Source: Clostridia bacterium | Lineage (GTDB): Bacteria > Bacillota > Clostridia > Lachnospirales > Lachnospiraceae | Reading direction: 5' to 3' | DNA length: 64,000 nucleotides | Assembly: GCA_910574835.1 (NCBI GenBank) | Contig: CAJTDE010000004.1 | Location: forward strand, 124,001-188,000 | Notes under the pieces: model-generated | Databases searched by the model: none | What the model saw: the letters and a program-made list of their open reading frames with translations, nothing else | Told to the model about the DNA's origin: nothing | Made by a program: the position numbers and the translations under genes | Part shown: piece by piece, positions 49,912 to 57,757 of the stretch | How positions within the stretch are numbered: the first letter of the stretch is position 1 | Layout: every line of letters begins with the position of its first letter

Positions 49912-50840
49912 CTTGCGTCCTCCCGGTTATGCTGCGCCTGCGGCTGCTGTCTCTGGTTCTGGCTCCGGTTCGGTTCCAGCACTTTCGCCATGCGGGAAGA
50001 TATATCGCCCGCTGCGTCACGGACTTTAGACAGCTCCCCACGGACTTCCTGCGGCTCCATGCCCTCGAAAAATTCCGGCGCATGGGTGAAATCAAACCCC
50101 TGCGTGTCCACGCCATATTTTTTGCAGAGCAGGTAGGATGCACAATAGGCGTGGAAAGCGTCCTCGTTGCGGTCGTAATTCTTATCCCCGTCCGCAAACC
50201 CGGCAAGGGCAAGCTCCGGCGTCACGCTCCGGAAGATTTCCTGTGCGCTCATGCCTTTTCGCACATAAATGCAGCTTTCCTCCGGCTCAAACAATGCCCC
50301 TTTGTCCTCCGGCATCTGATCCGGCTCCGCCGCAACAATGGCAACGGGTGGGTTGTTCACCACTGCCCGCACAAGCTGTGCGTCCGTGATTTCCGGCTGC
50401 GCCTGCTGTAACCTGTCCCTTGCGTTGGTCTGTGAAATGTCATACACCTTTTTCGCATTGTAATAGGTTCCGGTGCTTCCGTCCTCACGCTCATACTCCT
50501 TCCCCGGCTCCATAATCAGGATGGGGTTGTTCCGCTCCTGCCTTTTCACATAGGCTCCCTGATCCCGCCAGTAGCCATAATCGCCAATCTTCTGCGCCTC
50601 CGGCTTCTGCGCCATAATCAGCAGGGCATTGTTGGCGGTGTAGCGGTCAAAGCGGCTCTGCACGTCAAGGTACTGCTGAAACGCCTGCCCGTCCGTGGCC
50701 ACCGCCGCCGTCATCTGCTCCGACATTTCATAACAGCGGCTCCGGTTGTTCCTGCTCTCTGCGATAAATGCCGCCACCCGGTCATCCTGCGGCACGGCGG
50801 ATACATTCAGTAAAGAATCAAGGCTGAAATTGTTGTCCAT
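49908..50840 (-). CDS. ArdC-like ssDNA-binding/antirestriction-type protein
   Basis: This 310-residue protein has an N-terminal stretch FQQYLDVQSRFDRYTANNALLIMAQKPEAQKIGDYGYWRDQGAYVKRQERNNPILIMEPG typical of the ArdC ssDNA-binding domain. A C-terminal zincin-like part follows (LALAGFADGDKNYDRNEDAFHAYCASYLL), in which the usual HExxH is not evident. Such proteins protect incoming single-stranded DNA from restriction. The C-terminal tail is Gln/Arg-rich. Confidence 0.75.
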   Translation of the reverse strand: MDNNFSLDSLLNVSAVPQDDRVAAFIAESRNNRSRCYEMSEQMTAAVATDGQAFQQYLDVQSRFDRYTANNALLIMAQKPEAQKIGDYGYWRDQGAYVKRQERNNPILIMEPGKEYEREDGSTGTYYNAKKVYDISQTNARDRLQQAQPEITDAQLVRAVVNNPPVAIVAAEPDQMPEDKGALFEPEESCIYVRKGMSAQEIFRSVTPELALAGFADGDKNYDRNEDAFHAYCASYLLCKKYGVDTQGFDFTHAPEFFEGMEPQEVRGELSKVRDAAGDISSRMAKVLEPNRSQNQRQQPQAQHNREDAR

Positions 50841-50845
50841 ACATC

Positions 50846-51760
50846 TTACCTCTCTTTCGATTTTTTCGGTTTTGTTTTTGTCTGCGGCTGTCTATGCTGC
50901 AATGGCTTCTGGTTTTTCGCTTTGGTGTCCTTTGCAGGCTCGCTCCGGCTCCCTGCCTCCGCTTCTTTCTTCCTCCCTGCCTGAATCTCTTTCAGCTCCT
51001 CCCGCACGGACGGTTTCTCCGGCGTGGCTGGCTGGTACAGCTTAGAAGTACCCTCGGCGGTTGTCCTTTGCTTCTTTAAGGTAGGCTCGGACTGACGGGA
51101 TTTCGCAGTCTTGCCCAAAGAGGGGTTTTTCTGCTGCCCCTCCTCTTTCTGCGTGGGGCTGCCTAAAAGCTCGTCTACCAGCAAATCTTCCTGTGACTTC
51201 CCCGGCCTGTCCTTCTCCGGCTCTGGCTGTGCCTGCGGTTTTCCCGGTGACAGTTTCTCCGGTGACGCTTTCTCTTTTGGCGGTTCCTTCGTTTTCTCCT
51301 TTCCGGGAGCCGCCTTTTTCTCCTTCGCATTGCTTTTTTCTTCCCTCGACTTCTGGATTTCCGTCTTAATCTGTGCCGCCTCTGTGACGGACGCAAACTT
51401 GAAGCGTTCCACGATACGGTTGATGCGGGGCGCATCTTCCTCCTTCACCATAATGTCCACCATCCCGTCGCTGCTCCCTTTGGGATCACGGACGGCGCAG
51501 TAGAGGATTCCGTACCGCTTCGCCTCCTGCACGAATTTCTTCAGGTCGCTTTCCTTTACGGAAAATACGGTGAGCGGTTTCCCGGAGCGCACTAAGGTTT
51601 CCAGCCTTATCCTGCCTCTGGTCTTTTTCTGCTCCTTTAGGATGGCGTATAAAAGCACTGCAAGCTGCTTTGCCCCCTCGCCGGAGATTTTTAAGGCCGC
51701 TTCCCCCACTTCCATCGACATACGCACCACCTGGTCAGCGGCTTCGCCTGATGTGTTCAT
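50846..51760 (-). CDS. PcfB family protein
   Basis: The protein (304 residues) begins MNTSGEAADQVVRMSMEVGEAALKISGEGAKQLAVLLYAILKEQKKTRGRI, then SGKPLTVFSVKESDLKKFVQEAKRYGILYCAVRD, the PcfB/DUF3801 domain. The second half is a long basic, proline- and lysine-rich disordered tail. PcfB-type proteins help link the relaxosome to the coupling protein. The ATG at 51760 overlaps the relaxase gene by 26 bases. Confidence 0.87.
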   Translation of the reverse strand: MNTSGEAADQVVRMSMEVGEAALKISGEGAKQLAVLLYAILKEQKKTRGRIRLETLVRSGKPLTVFSVKESDLKKFVQEAKRYGILYCAVRDPKGSSDGMVDIMVKEEDAPRINRIVERFKFASVTEAAQIKTEIQKSREEKSNAKEKKAAPGKEKTKEPPKEKASPEKLSPGKPQAQPEPEKDRPGKSQEDLLVDELLGSPTQKEEGQQKNPSLGKTAKSRQSEPTLKKQRTTAEGTSKLYQPATPEKPSVREELKEIQAGRKKEAEAGSRSEPAKDTKAKNQKPLQHRQPQTKTKPKKSKER

Positions 51761-53216
51761 GGATTGTTCCCTCCTTTTCCGTGTGGGCGTTCTTTTCCTC
51801 CACACTATTTTCCTGCCGCACGGTTTCTAATTTTTCTTTCATTGCGCCGGAACGTGCGGCTATCCCGTCGCAGAGTCCCACCTCCTTTCGCAGTTCCCCG
51901 ATCTGCTTTGAAAGACCGGAGATTTCTGTTTTTACCTCTGACAGCTTTTCGCCGTCTTTGATGCTGCGGCTCTGATACCGCAGGTGTTTCCTTTTGTCCG
52001 CAAGCTCCGCCATCTTCCCCTGCAACTCTTCTTTCAATGAAAAAAGCTGCTCCGTGGTATCTATGCGATAATGGCAGAGCAGCCTTGTTTCCTTTGAAAT
52101 TTTATCCAGTTTTATCAAGTCCTCCCGGAACATCATGTGTACCTGCTTCGGGCTTACGGGCGGGCGGTTCTTCGGCAGGATTCCCAACAGGTAACAGTAA
52201 TGCAGGTATAAGCCACGGAGTCCGCCGATTTTCCTTGCCTTTTGTATATTCCCATGCACTTTTATGACATAGGTTTTCTTTTCCGGCAATGGGGCGGGAG
52301 TTGTCTGCTTTTTTACCGTCTGCGTGAGTATCCGCCTGCGGATGGATTCTAAGGTGTATTCCTCCCCTAAATTCCTCGCCAGCTTCATCCCCCGCTCCCT
52401 GCCCTCCGCCCGTACCGTGACGTCTTTCCCGAATTTGATGGAATAGCCTTTCTCTTTCAGGTAATGGAAAAACTGCTTTTCCGTCCTCGCCTTTGCAATG
52501 GCTTCGTCCACGTCCGCCTTTATCATCCCCAAATAGGTCGGCCTGCCCTCCTGCTCCGCCCGCCACTCCCCATAATGCTTTGTTTTCTGTTTTGGGTTCT
52601 CTATGACGGACAATCCGTATTCCCGGCATAACCTGTCGGAAGCGTTACGCATATCCCGGTAGTCCTGCTTGCTGCGGTGATACCTAAGGCCGTCCGCAAA
52701 GGAAACAGAGTTCACCACAAAATGGTTATGCAGGTGGTGCGCCTTATCTAAGTGGGTTGCCACTATTACCTGAAAGCGGCTCCCCCACAATTCCTCCGCC
52801 AGCTTCACGCCAATCTCATGCGCCATCGCCGGGGTGCATTCCCCCGGCGCAAAGGACTGGTAGCCGTGGAACGCCATAATGCCCTCGTCCTTCCCGTACC
52901 TCTTTTTGACCGCCATCATTTCTGACCGGGCGGTGGTCGGGGCGCAGTTGACGCCGGACACATACTGCTCCATGACCTTCTCGTTTTCATCATCTATGAC
53001 ATCCTCCGCTGCCTCTGGTTTCCCCCTCTGTCTGGTCTTTTCCGCATTGACCGCATAGGCGATGACGTCGGACAGCCCCTGCGTTTCCTTTTCCTCCATG
53101 CCGGACAGCTCCGGCAGCTTTGCGATTTCAGGACTTCTCGTCTTATCCGGGTTCTGCACATAGATGACGACTTTCCCCAGCCACCCTTTGACGCTCCAGA
53201 TGGATGTGGTCGCCAT
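51735..53216 (-). CDS. MOBP-type relaxase
   Basis: This 493-residue protein carries the relaxase three-histidine motif HLDKAHHLHNHFVVNSVSF (about residues 153-171), with upstream FHGYQSFAPGECTPAMAHEIGVKLAEE. It also has an N-terminal tyrosine region (VVIYVQNPDKT) and a coiled-coil C-terminus. It nicks oriT and leads the transferred strand. It overlaps mobC by one base and pcfB by 26 bases. This type of relaxase is found in Tn1549-like elements. Confidence 0.92.
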   Translation of the reverse strand: MATTSIWSVKGWLGKVVIYVQNPDKTRSPEIAKLPELSGMEEKETQGLSDVIAYAVNAEKTRQRGKPEAAEDVIDDENEKVMEQYVSGVNCAPTTARSEMMAVKKRYGKDEGIMAFHGYQSFAPGECTPAMAHEIGVKLAEELWGSRFQVIVATHLDKAHHLHNHFVVNSVSFADGLRYHRSKQDYRDMRNASDRLCREYGLSVIENPKQKTKHYGEWRAEQEGRPTYLGMIKADVDEAIAKARTEKQFFHYLKEKGYSIKFGKDVTVRAEGRERGMKLARNLGEEYTLESIRRRILTQTVKKQTTPAPLPEKKTYVIKVHGNIQKARKIGGLRGLYLHYCYLLGILPKNRPPVSPKQVHMMFREDLIKLDKISKETRLLCHYRIDTTEQLFSLKEELQGKMAELADKRKHLRYQSRSIKDGEKLSEVKTEISGLSKQIGELRKEVGLCDGIAARSGAMKEKLETVRQENSVEEKNAHTEKEGTIHEHIRRSR

Positions 53217-53545
53217 TACTCCGCCTTTTCCGGCAGGACTACCGCCTCGGTAATCAGCCTGACCGCTTCGTCAAACTTCCTCATGTCGCTGTCATACCGC
53301 TGCACGTCAATCACGTTCAGCGTGTGCGCCTTCTGTGCGATCTGGTTTAAGTTGTTCCCAATCTTATGCAGCTCCCGCATCATGGAATAATAGTCGGGCG
53401 GCGGAGCCTCCCTCGGCGTCTTTCCCGTGATTGCCTGACGCACATAGGCTTCCTGGCTGATTCCGCTTTTCTTTACCCTTTCCCTGAATGCGTCCGCTTC
53501 TTCTTTATTCAGGCGGAACAGAAACGGGACGTCCCTCTTTCTCAT
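53216..53545 (-). CDS. MobC-like relaxosome accessory protein
   Basis: This 109-residue protein reads RDVPFLFRLNKEEADAFRERVKKSGISQEAYVRQAITG, a ribbon-helix-helix DNA-binding domain, then MMRELHKIGNNLNQIAQKAHT, the conserved MobC stretch. It binds oriT and assists the relaxase, whose gene follows by a one-base overlap. Its own start overlaps the DUF3789 stop (ATGA). Confidence 0.92.
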   Translation of the reverse strand: MRKRDVPFLFRLNKEEADAFRERVKKSGISQEAYVRQAITGKTPREAPPPDYYSMMRELHKIGNNLNQIAQKAHTLNVIDVQRYDSDMRKFDEAVRLITEAVVLPEKAE

Positions 53546-53652
53546 CTGCCTACCTCCGTATCTCTCCCGTGCAGGCGGTTAATCTGCAACAGGCACATCA
53601 TCACCACGCCCACAATGCCGCCTACAAAAGTTCCACTCAAAAATGCCAACAT
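53542..53652 (-). CDS. DUF3789 family small membrane protein
   Basis: A 36-residue protein reads MLAFLSGTFVGGIVGVVMMC and then LLQINRLHGRDTEVGR. It is a single membrane helix with glycine zipper and short polar tail, matching the DUF3789 micro-proteins found at this position in Clostridia elements. The stop overlaps the mobC start (ATGA). GTGGAG lies four bases upstream of the ATG. Confidence 0.8.
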   Translation of the reverse strand: MLAFLSGTFVGGIVGVVMMCLLQINRLHGRDTEVGR

Positions 53653-53689
53653 ACTGCTCCACTCACCTTTCCGTCATGGTGCGCTGTCA

Positions 53690-53881
53690 CCATGCAACTT
53701 GTCATATCTGGCGGAACCTCCCGGCTCCGCTAAAAAGGGGTATTAGGGGATTTTCCCCTAACAAGCTGCCTTCGGGTTGCCGCATGGCAATCCAAAGGCG
53801 TTGCTTGCTGGTATTGTGTATCACCCCTGCGGCTGCGTACCGCCTTTTGGCGTCGGCTTTACCACCTTCCGAAAACAGAGG
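53690..53881. other. Candidate origin of transfer upstream of the relaxase operon
   Basis: This gene-free stretch holds several stacked inverted repeats: TTAGGGGA-TTT-TCCCCTAA (53743-53761, perfect), GCGGAACC/GGCTCCGC (53711-53730, one mismatch) and TTGCC/GGCAA near 53777-53789. Inverted repeats directly upstream of mobC and the relaxase are the usual site of oriT. The nic site cannot be read by eye, so this is inference from context. An open frame at 53702-53929 across it is not protein-like. Confidence 0.45.
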
Positions 53882-53889
53882 TTTCCTGA

Positions 53890-54013
53890 TACGATATTTG
53901 GCATAAATCTCACTCCCTTCTCTGCCCATGACTGGATACTTCTATAGATTTTTTCACATATCCGGGCATAAAAATAACCGGGTGATTTCCATTCCTGAAA
54001 ACCATCCGGCTAT
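53890..54013 (-). promoter_or_regulatory. Element A: terminator hairpin plus leader, duplicate of the primase leader
   Basis: On the minus strand it runs ACATAGCCGGATGGTTTTC, loop, GAAATCACCCGGTT, ATTTTTATG (terminator, 53975-54012). Then TGCCCGGATAT and a distant complementary GTATCC...GGGCA, then GGGAGTGAGATTTATGCC. The same order, spacing and most bases recur as element B in front of the primase gene at 57546, including the first codons ATGCCnnATATCG. Here the frame stops after about 23 codons, so it is a copied regulatory segment without its gene. Confidence 0.8.
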
Positions 54014-54038
54014 GTAATATTCATATTTCTATGGTGAC

Positions 54039-54692
54039 TTACATTCTTAATCTTTTATTACCCAACTCCGTATCATCGAATAATTCATACGAACAAGTAA
54101 CAAAATTCATTTGACGAATCTCTACACTTGGATTATATACATCCCTCCAATATTTAATCCAATGCAAAAGATTATTATCAAATCTTGCACCCAAAAAAAT
54201 AATCTTAATCACATTAGAATCTATATTTAAAAATTTATCACCTTGGCTTATAAAACGCCACTCCTTCTCATATGACCACGATGTTTCTTTATGTGCAGCT
54301 AATTTAGTATAATTATATAAATCTGTATGCGATACTTTTATAGGACTATCAACATATCTCACCTTTTCCAAAGTAATTGAATCTGTATTTACCCAATCCG
54401 AAAAATCAAATGCAATACAAATTCCTGTATGGGATGCTGCATAGTGCGCCCACATTAAGGAAGATCTCTGTGTCTCTGATAATGAAAAAACCCTTGTTAC
54501 ATTTTTCCTATTTCTTTCTTCAAGCATGTTTCCATACTCTTTCAGCGGATTATTGATTTGTATTTCTGCAATGGATTCATTGGGATCATTTAATGATTTT
54601 AGTTCTGGTAAATATAGTCTTTGATTAACAAATATGTCTTGTGTATTTATAAATCCTTCTCCAGATATATCCCTATACTTATATAAAAGCAT
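54039..54692 (-). CDS. DUF2971 domain protein (cargo, candidate defence)
   Basis: This 217-residue protein matches DUF2971: LLYKYRDISGEGF, LYLPELKSLNDPNESIAE, FSLSETQRSSLMWAHYAASHTGICIAFDF, LEKVRYVDSPI, and SWSYEKEWRFISQGD. The domain is widespread in mobile and defence-rich loci, but its biochemical activity is not established. The gene is AT-rich, unlike the GC-richer transfer genes around it, and pairs with a membrane protein gene 40 bases upstream. The pair lies between related hairpins (elements D and A). Confidence 0.85.
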   Translation of the reverse strand: MLLYKYRDISGEGFINTQDIFVNQRLYLPELKSLNDPNESIAEIQINNPLKEYGNMLEERNRKNVTRVFSLSETQRSSLMWAHYAASHTGICIAFDFSDWVNTDSITLEKVRYVDSPIKVSHTDLYNYTKLAAHKETSWSYEKEWRFISQGDKFLNIDSNVIKIIFLGARFDNNLLHWIKYWRDVYNPSVEIRQMNFVTCSYELFDDTELGNKRLRM

Positions 54693-54732
54693 TCTCTTAC
54701 CTCGCTCTTTTTATTAAATATTTGAAACATTT

Positions 54733-55446
54733 TTATTGTTCAACTGGATATGTATGCACTTTTGGTTCAATACTTTGATGAGTACCATTAATATGCACAA
54801 CAATACAATCCTTTTGAAAATAATGCGCTTTATGATCGGTATCCCAATAATCAATTTCAATATTGATTACAATTTCCACCATTTTTTGAGTATCAATAAG
54901 AAAATAAAAGTTTACGTTTTCCTCTTTTGCAATCACTATTTTTGCAGGGAAACCGTTAATAACAATGTTTACATCTATGGCACTGCCCAATCCAATATTT
55001 CTTATTATATATTGCAAATATACAAATCCAGCATCTGATTGCCTTACTCCAATTAAATGTTTATCTGACTCGGTAAAATTATAACGTATTTTTCTGACTG
55101 AATTTCCCTCAATCTCAACTATCCTATCATTTTCCTCAGTTTTTGCATTTTGGTTAAAATATTTATGGCGTGTATCTAAATATGGCTTAATAAATAACTT
55201 TCTTTGCTCTAATGCGGCATCTTTTTCTGCCTGTTTTTGATTTTCCAATTTTCTATTGTTATCTAGTATCGTAATAAATACTGCGGCTAAAGTAGCAATT
55301 CCACCTAAGTAACTACCCAAAAACCCCGCCCATACTTCGTTTGAAATATTGCTCGGAATATTATTTCCAAAAATAAATTTATCTATAAAAGCTGGAATTA
55401 AAATAATAAATATTGCTACTCCCGCACATTTTAGCAACTTTTTCAT
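54733..55446 (-). CDS. Two-helix membrane protein paired with DUF2971
   Basis: This 237-residue protein has two N-terminal membrane helices (CAGVAIFIILIPAFIDKFIF and VWAGFLGSYLGGIATLAAVF), a charged coiled coil (NRKLENQKQAEKDAALEQRK) and a beta-rich soluble domain of about 150 residues ending HINGTHQSIEPKVHTYPVEQ. I recognise no named family. A membrane anchor plus soluble sensor-like domain next to a DUF2971 gene is compatible with a two-component defence or toxin-like system, but this is inference. The gene is AT-rich. Confidence 0.75.
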   Translation of the reverse strand: MKKLLKCAGVAIFIILIPAFIDKFIFGNNIPSNISNEVWAGFLGSYLGGIATLAAVFITILDNNRKLENQKQAEKDAALEQRKLFIKPYLDTRHKYFNQNAKTEENDRIVEIEGNSVRKIRYNFTESDKHLIGVRQSDAGFVYLQYIIRNIGLGSAIDVNIVINGFPAKIVIAKEENVNFYFLIDTQKMVEIVINIEIDYWDTDHKAHYFQKDCIVVHINGTHQSIEPKVHTYPVEQ

Positions 55447-55642
55447 AAACTATTTCAACCTCTCTTTCACAAAATTCCTAGCAGAAATAACATTTTTTCA
55501 TCTTTTGGGGGTAAACATTTTAATAATACTTGTATTATTAATCTTAACTTATATGTCAGCATACCACACATTTCTATTTTTTTCTACTTATACAAATTAT
55601 CCTTACTTGCAAAACTACTTATTTTTCATCTTTTCAACATCT

Positions 55643-55690
55643 CAAAAAAATTATTTTAATTTCATTCTTGAAAATAAATATGCTATGCAA
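55643..55690 (-). terminator. Element D: diverged copy of the repeated hairpin
   Basis: On the minus strand TTGCATAGCATATTTATTTTC, loop, GAAATTAAAATA, then seven T residues. The CATAGC start, the TTTTC turn and the T tract align with elements A, B and C, although the stem has become AT-rich and imperfect. It lies directly after the DUF6664-like gene and upstream of the membrane/DUF2971 cargo. Confidence 0.6.
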
Positions 55691-55693
55691 CAC

Positions 55694-56032
55694 TCAGATT
55701 TCCTCTAACATCCGCAACAGTTTAAAGATATGGCTGCATCCCAAAAGGTACATTTGTATGCTTTCTGCCCTTGCCTTATCATACTCCAACGTGAAAAATC
55801 TGGACAGTGCCTTTGTTTCCCCTGCAGTCAGCTCCATAGGTTCCTCCACACCCCCGTCATCTGTCAGCCTTGAAATAAAATCGTGTTTATCAAGTATCCT
55901 GTAACGCTCTTCTGTAATCTTGCTGTAAGATACGGAGCTTCTCAACGCCTCCTCGCACAATATGTCTATCTCCTCTATGATGTCGCTGAACCATTTGGGC
56001 AGGTTGTAAATGTCGATGTTCCTTATGTCCAT
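55694..56032 (-). CDS. DUF6664-like protein, copy 1
   Basis: The protein (112 residues) starts MDIRNIDIYNLPKWFSDIIEEID and ends with MELTAGETKALSRFFTLEYDKARAESIQMYLLGCSHIFKLLRMLEEI. That is the same plan as the protein at 58854-59186 (SLTAEEHRVLVEYFRL, then YFRGHTDGYAYLKKIGRV). Both resemble small DUF6664 proteins of Tn1549-type elements. The ATG at 56032 has AGGAG eight bases upstream. It is the last gene of the primase unit, directly before hairpin D. Confidence 0.72.
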   Translation of the reverse strand: MDIRNIDIYNLPKWFSDIIEEIDILCEEALRSSVSYSKITEERYRILDKHDFISRLTDDGGVEEPMELTAGETKALSRFFTLEYDKARAESIQMYLLGCSHIFKLLRMLEEI

Positions 56033-56180
56033 AGCTATGGCTCCTTTCTGTTTTTCTAGAGAAATATAGCAGAAAGCCAACGGAGAATCCACCGTGTGAT
56101 TTTTCATCTCGCACATTTGATTTATGCTTTTCTCCGTTATGTAGCACGGCATCGGTTCCCCGATACCGCAAAAACACGAC

Positions 56181-56366
56181 TTACGTCTCTATATCTATCG
56201 CTTTCGCAAGGAAGGAAACATCCGTCACGTCCCGGTTGGAAAAATCTAAGATATTGGTTTCGCTGTATATCTTTTCCACCATCTTTGCGGCGGTTTCCGC
56301 ACTCTCCGCTGAGATTTTCACCCTCTTTTCCGAGATGGCAACCAGCGTCATTTCATACTGCCTCAT
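56181..56366 (-). CDS. DpnD/PcfM-like small protein, copy 1
   Basis: The protein (61 residues) reads MRQYEMTLVAISEKRVKISAESAETAAKMVEKIYSETNILDFSNRDVTDVSFLAKAID. It resembles DpnD/PcfM small proteins: a beta strand pair, a helix of SAETAA type, then a hydrophobic strand. AAAGGAGG lies eight bases before the ATG at 56366. Function is unknown. A second member lies immediately upstream. Confidence 0.72.
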   Translation of the reverse strand: MRQYEMTLVAISEKRVKISAESAETAAKMVEKIYSETNILDFSNRDVTDVSFLAKAIDIET

Positions 56367-56383
56367 GGCAAACGCCTCCTTTC

Positions 56384-56578
56384 CTACCGCCCTATTCCTT
56401 TGTCCCGGACGCACTCTCTCGCCTTAAAATCAGCCCCCACAAAATGGTCTGCGTCCAAAATATACTGGCTTCTGTTCCAGTTATCCTCTGCCATCTGCTC
56501 CGCTTCCGCAAGGCTCTCCGCCTCAATGGGTACAGTCATTTGCAGGGTTTCCGTTATTGTTACGTCATACGTTTTCAT
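56384..56578 (-). CDS. DpnD/PcfM-like small protein, copy 2
   Basis: This 64-residue protein reads MKTYDVTITETLQMTVPIEAESLAEAEQMAEDNWNRSQYILDADHFVGADFKAREC, the typical DpnD/PcfM pattern (VTITETLQ, EAESLAEAEQ, ILDADHFVGADF). It overlaps the end of the primase gene by four bases. Its role in the element is unknown. Confidence 0.8.
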   Translation of the reverse strand: MKTYDVTITETLQMTVPIEAESLAEAEQMAEDNWNRSQYILDADHFVGADFKARECVRDKGIGR

Positions 56579-57546
56579 CTCTCATGGCTCCTTCCGTTAT
56601 TCTTTTTTGCCCGCTCCGTTATCCCGATTCCTAACCGGATACAGAGAAAATCGTTGCAGTCCTTGCCCTTTGGCGGCGGCTTATCCCGTGTCCGGTACTG
56701 TTTCGGAAGCACGGTCTTGATCGCCTCTGAGGCCAGCCTGCCTGCCCGGTCATTGTCAAGGTGCAGCTCCACTTCCTCAACCTCCGGGTAGTCTTTTAAA
56801 AACCGTGTGAGCGCTGCCGGAACCTTGCTGCGCCCGATTTCCTTTGCTGGCTGGTACACGCCCGCAAGGGATAAAAGATGTTCCTCCCTCCAGTCCTGAC
56901 CGTCCATTTTTTGCAGGGTGGCATAGGACAGCAGGTCAATGGCGGATTCAAACAGGTGGACTTTTATGCTGTTTCCCTCTGCCGGGATAGAAAAGGAATA
57001 GTTTTTGTCGCTCCCGTTTGCGTCCCCGATGAAGTTCGTCCCGATTCCACGCAGGGCGGCATACCGGGGTTTCCCTCCCTTGTCCATGCCCACAAATACA
57101 GCGTTGTGGTAGTTCTCGCTCTCAAAAACCATTCCCTTTTGCAGACAGAATCCAATGATGTCCGTGTCAATCCCACGCCTGTTTAGATAGGAAACAACCT
57201 GCGTCTGGTAGCGGTTGGGTTTGGGTAAGAGCAGTTTCTTTTCTGTTATCTTTTCGGCTGGTAGGGAAACAGGCGGCGCAACCGCCGCCTGCCCTGCAAT
57301 CGTCTGTACCGCCTCCATAAAGGTATAGTCCCTAACTTTTATCAGGTAATCAACCGCTGACCTGCCCCCGATTCCACGGCTCCACCACATCCATTTCCCG
57401 TTGGAGATTTTTAAGCTGTCATGGCTTTTCGTGGTGTAGGTGTTGCCCGAAAAATGCACAAGCTCATAAGGCTCATAGTTTTTCAGGTACGTCAACAAGT
57501 CCATCCGCTTTGCCTCCTGCACGACTTCCGGTGCGATATATGGCAT
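56575..57546 (-). CDS. DUF3991/TOPRIM primase-like protein
   Basis: This 323-residue protein starts MPYIAPEVVQEAKRMDLLTYLKNYEPYELVHFSGNTYTTKSHDSLKISNGKWMWWSRG, a CHC2-like DUF3991 domain. A TOPRIM domain follows (KVHLFESAIDLLSYATLQ, then VELHLDNDRAGRLASEAI). It probably primes replacement-strand synthesis after transfer. AAAGGAG lies before the ATG. Element B (hairpin plus leader) lies directly upstream, suggesting its own promoter and control. Confidence 0.92.
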   Translation of the reverse strand: MPYIAPEVVQEAKRMDLLTYLKNYEPYELVHFSGNTYTTKSHDSLKISNGKWMWWSRGIGGRSAVDYLIKVRDYTFMEAVQTIAGQAAVAPPVSLPAEKITEKKLLLPKPNRYQTQVVSYLNRRGIDTDIIGFCLQKGMVFESENYHNAVFVGMDKGGKPRYAALRGIGTNFIGDANGSDKNYSFSIPAEGNSIKVHLFESAIDLLSYATLQKMDGQDWREEHLLSLAGVYQPAKEIGRSKVPAALTRFLKDYPEVEEVELHLDNDRAGRLASEAIKTVLPKQYRTRDKPPPKGKDCNDFLCIRLGIGITERAKKNNGRSHER

Positions 57547-57660
57547 AAATCTCAGCTCCTTTCCTGCCCGTGATTGGATATTTGCAAATGAATTTAAGAA
57601 TATCCGGGCATAAAAATAGCCGATTGATTCTCGTTTTTGAAAACCAATCGGCTATGTAAC
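57547..57660 (-). promoter_or_regulatory. Element B: terminator hairpin plus leader of the primase gene
   Basis: On the minus strand ACATAGCCGATTGGTTTTC, loop, GAATCAATCGGCT, ATTTTTATG (hairpin 57618-57653). Then TGCCCGGATAT and a matching ATATCC...CGGGCA 18 bases later, then GGAAAGGAGCTGAGATTT and the primase ATG. The first part should terminate upstream transcripts. The second stem, also conserved in element A, could be a binding site or leader structure controlling the primase unit. Confidence 0.82.
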
Positions 57661-57757
57661 ATATAAACTATTTAACACAATAACAATCTGAACGCTGTCA
57701 AAATGTAACCTTCTTATATCTATCAGAATGGTTTTTATTTTTCTCATTCAAAAATTC

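Noticed and set aside
53702-53929. Minus-strand frame of 75 codons upstream of mobC
   Set aside because: It runs in a different frame through the duplicated leader (element A) and the candidate oriT. It is better explained as non-coding.
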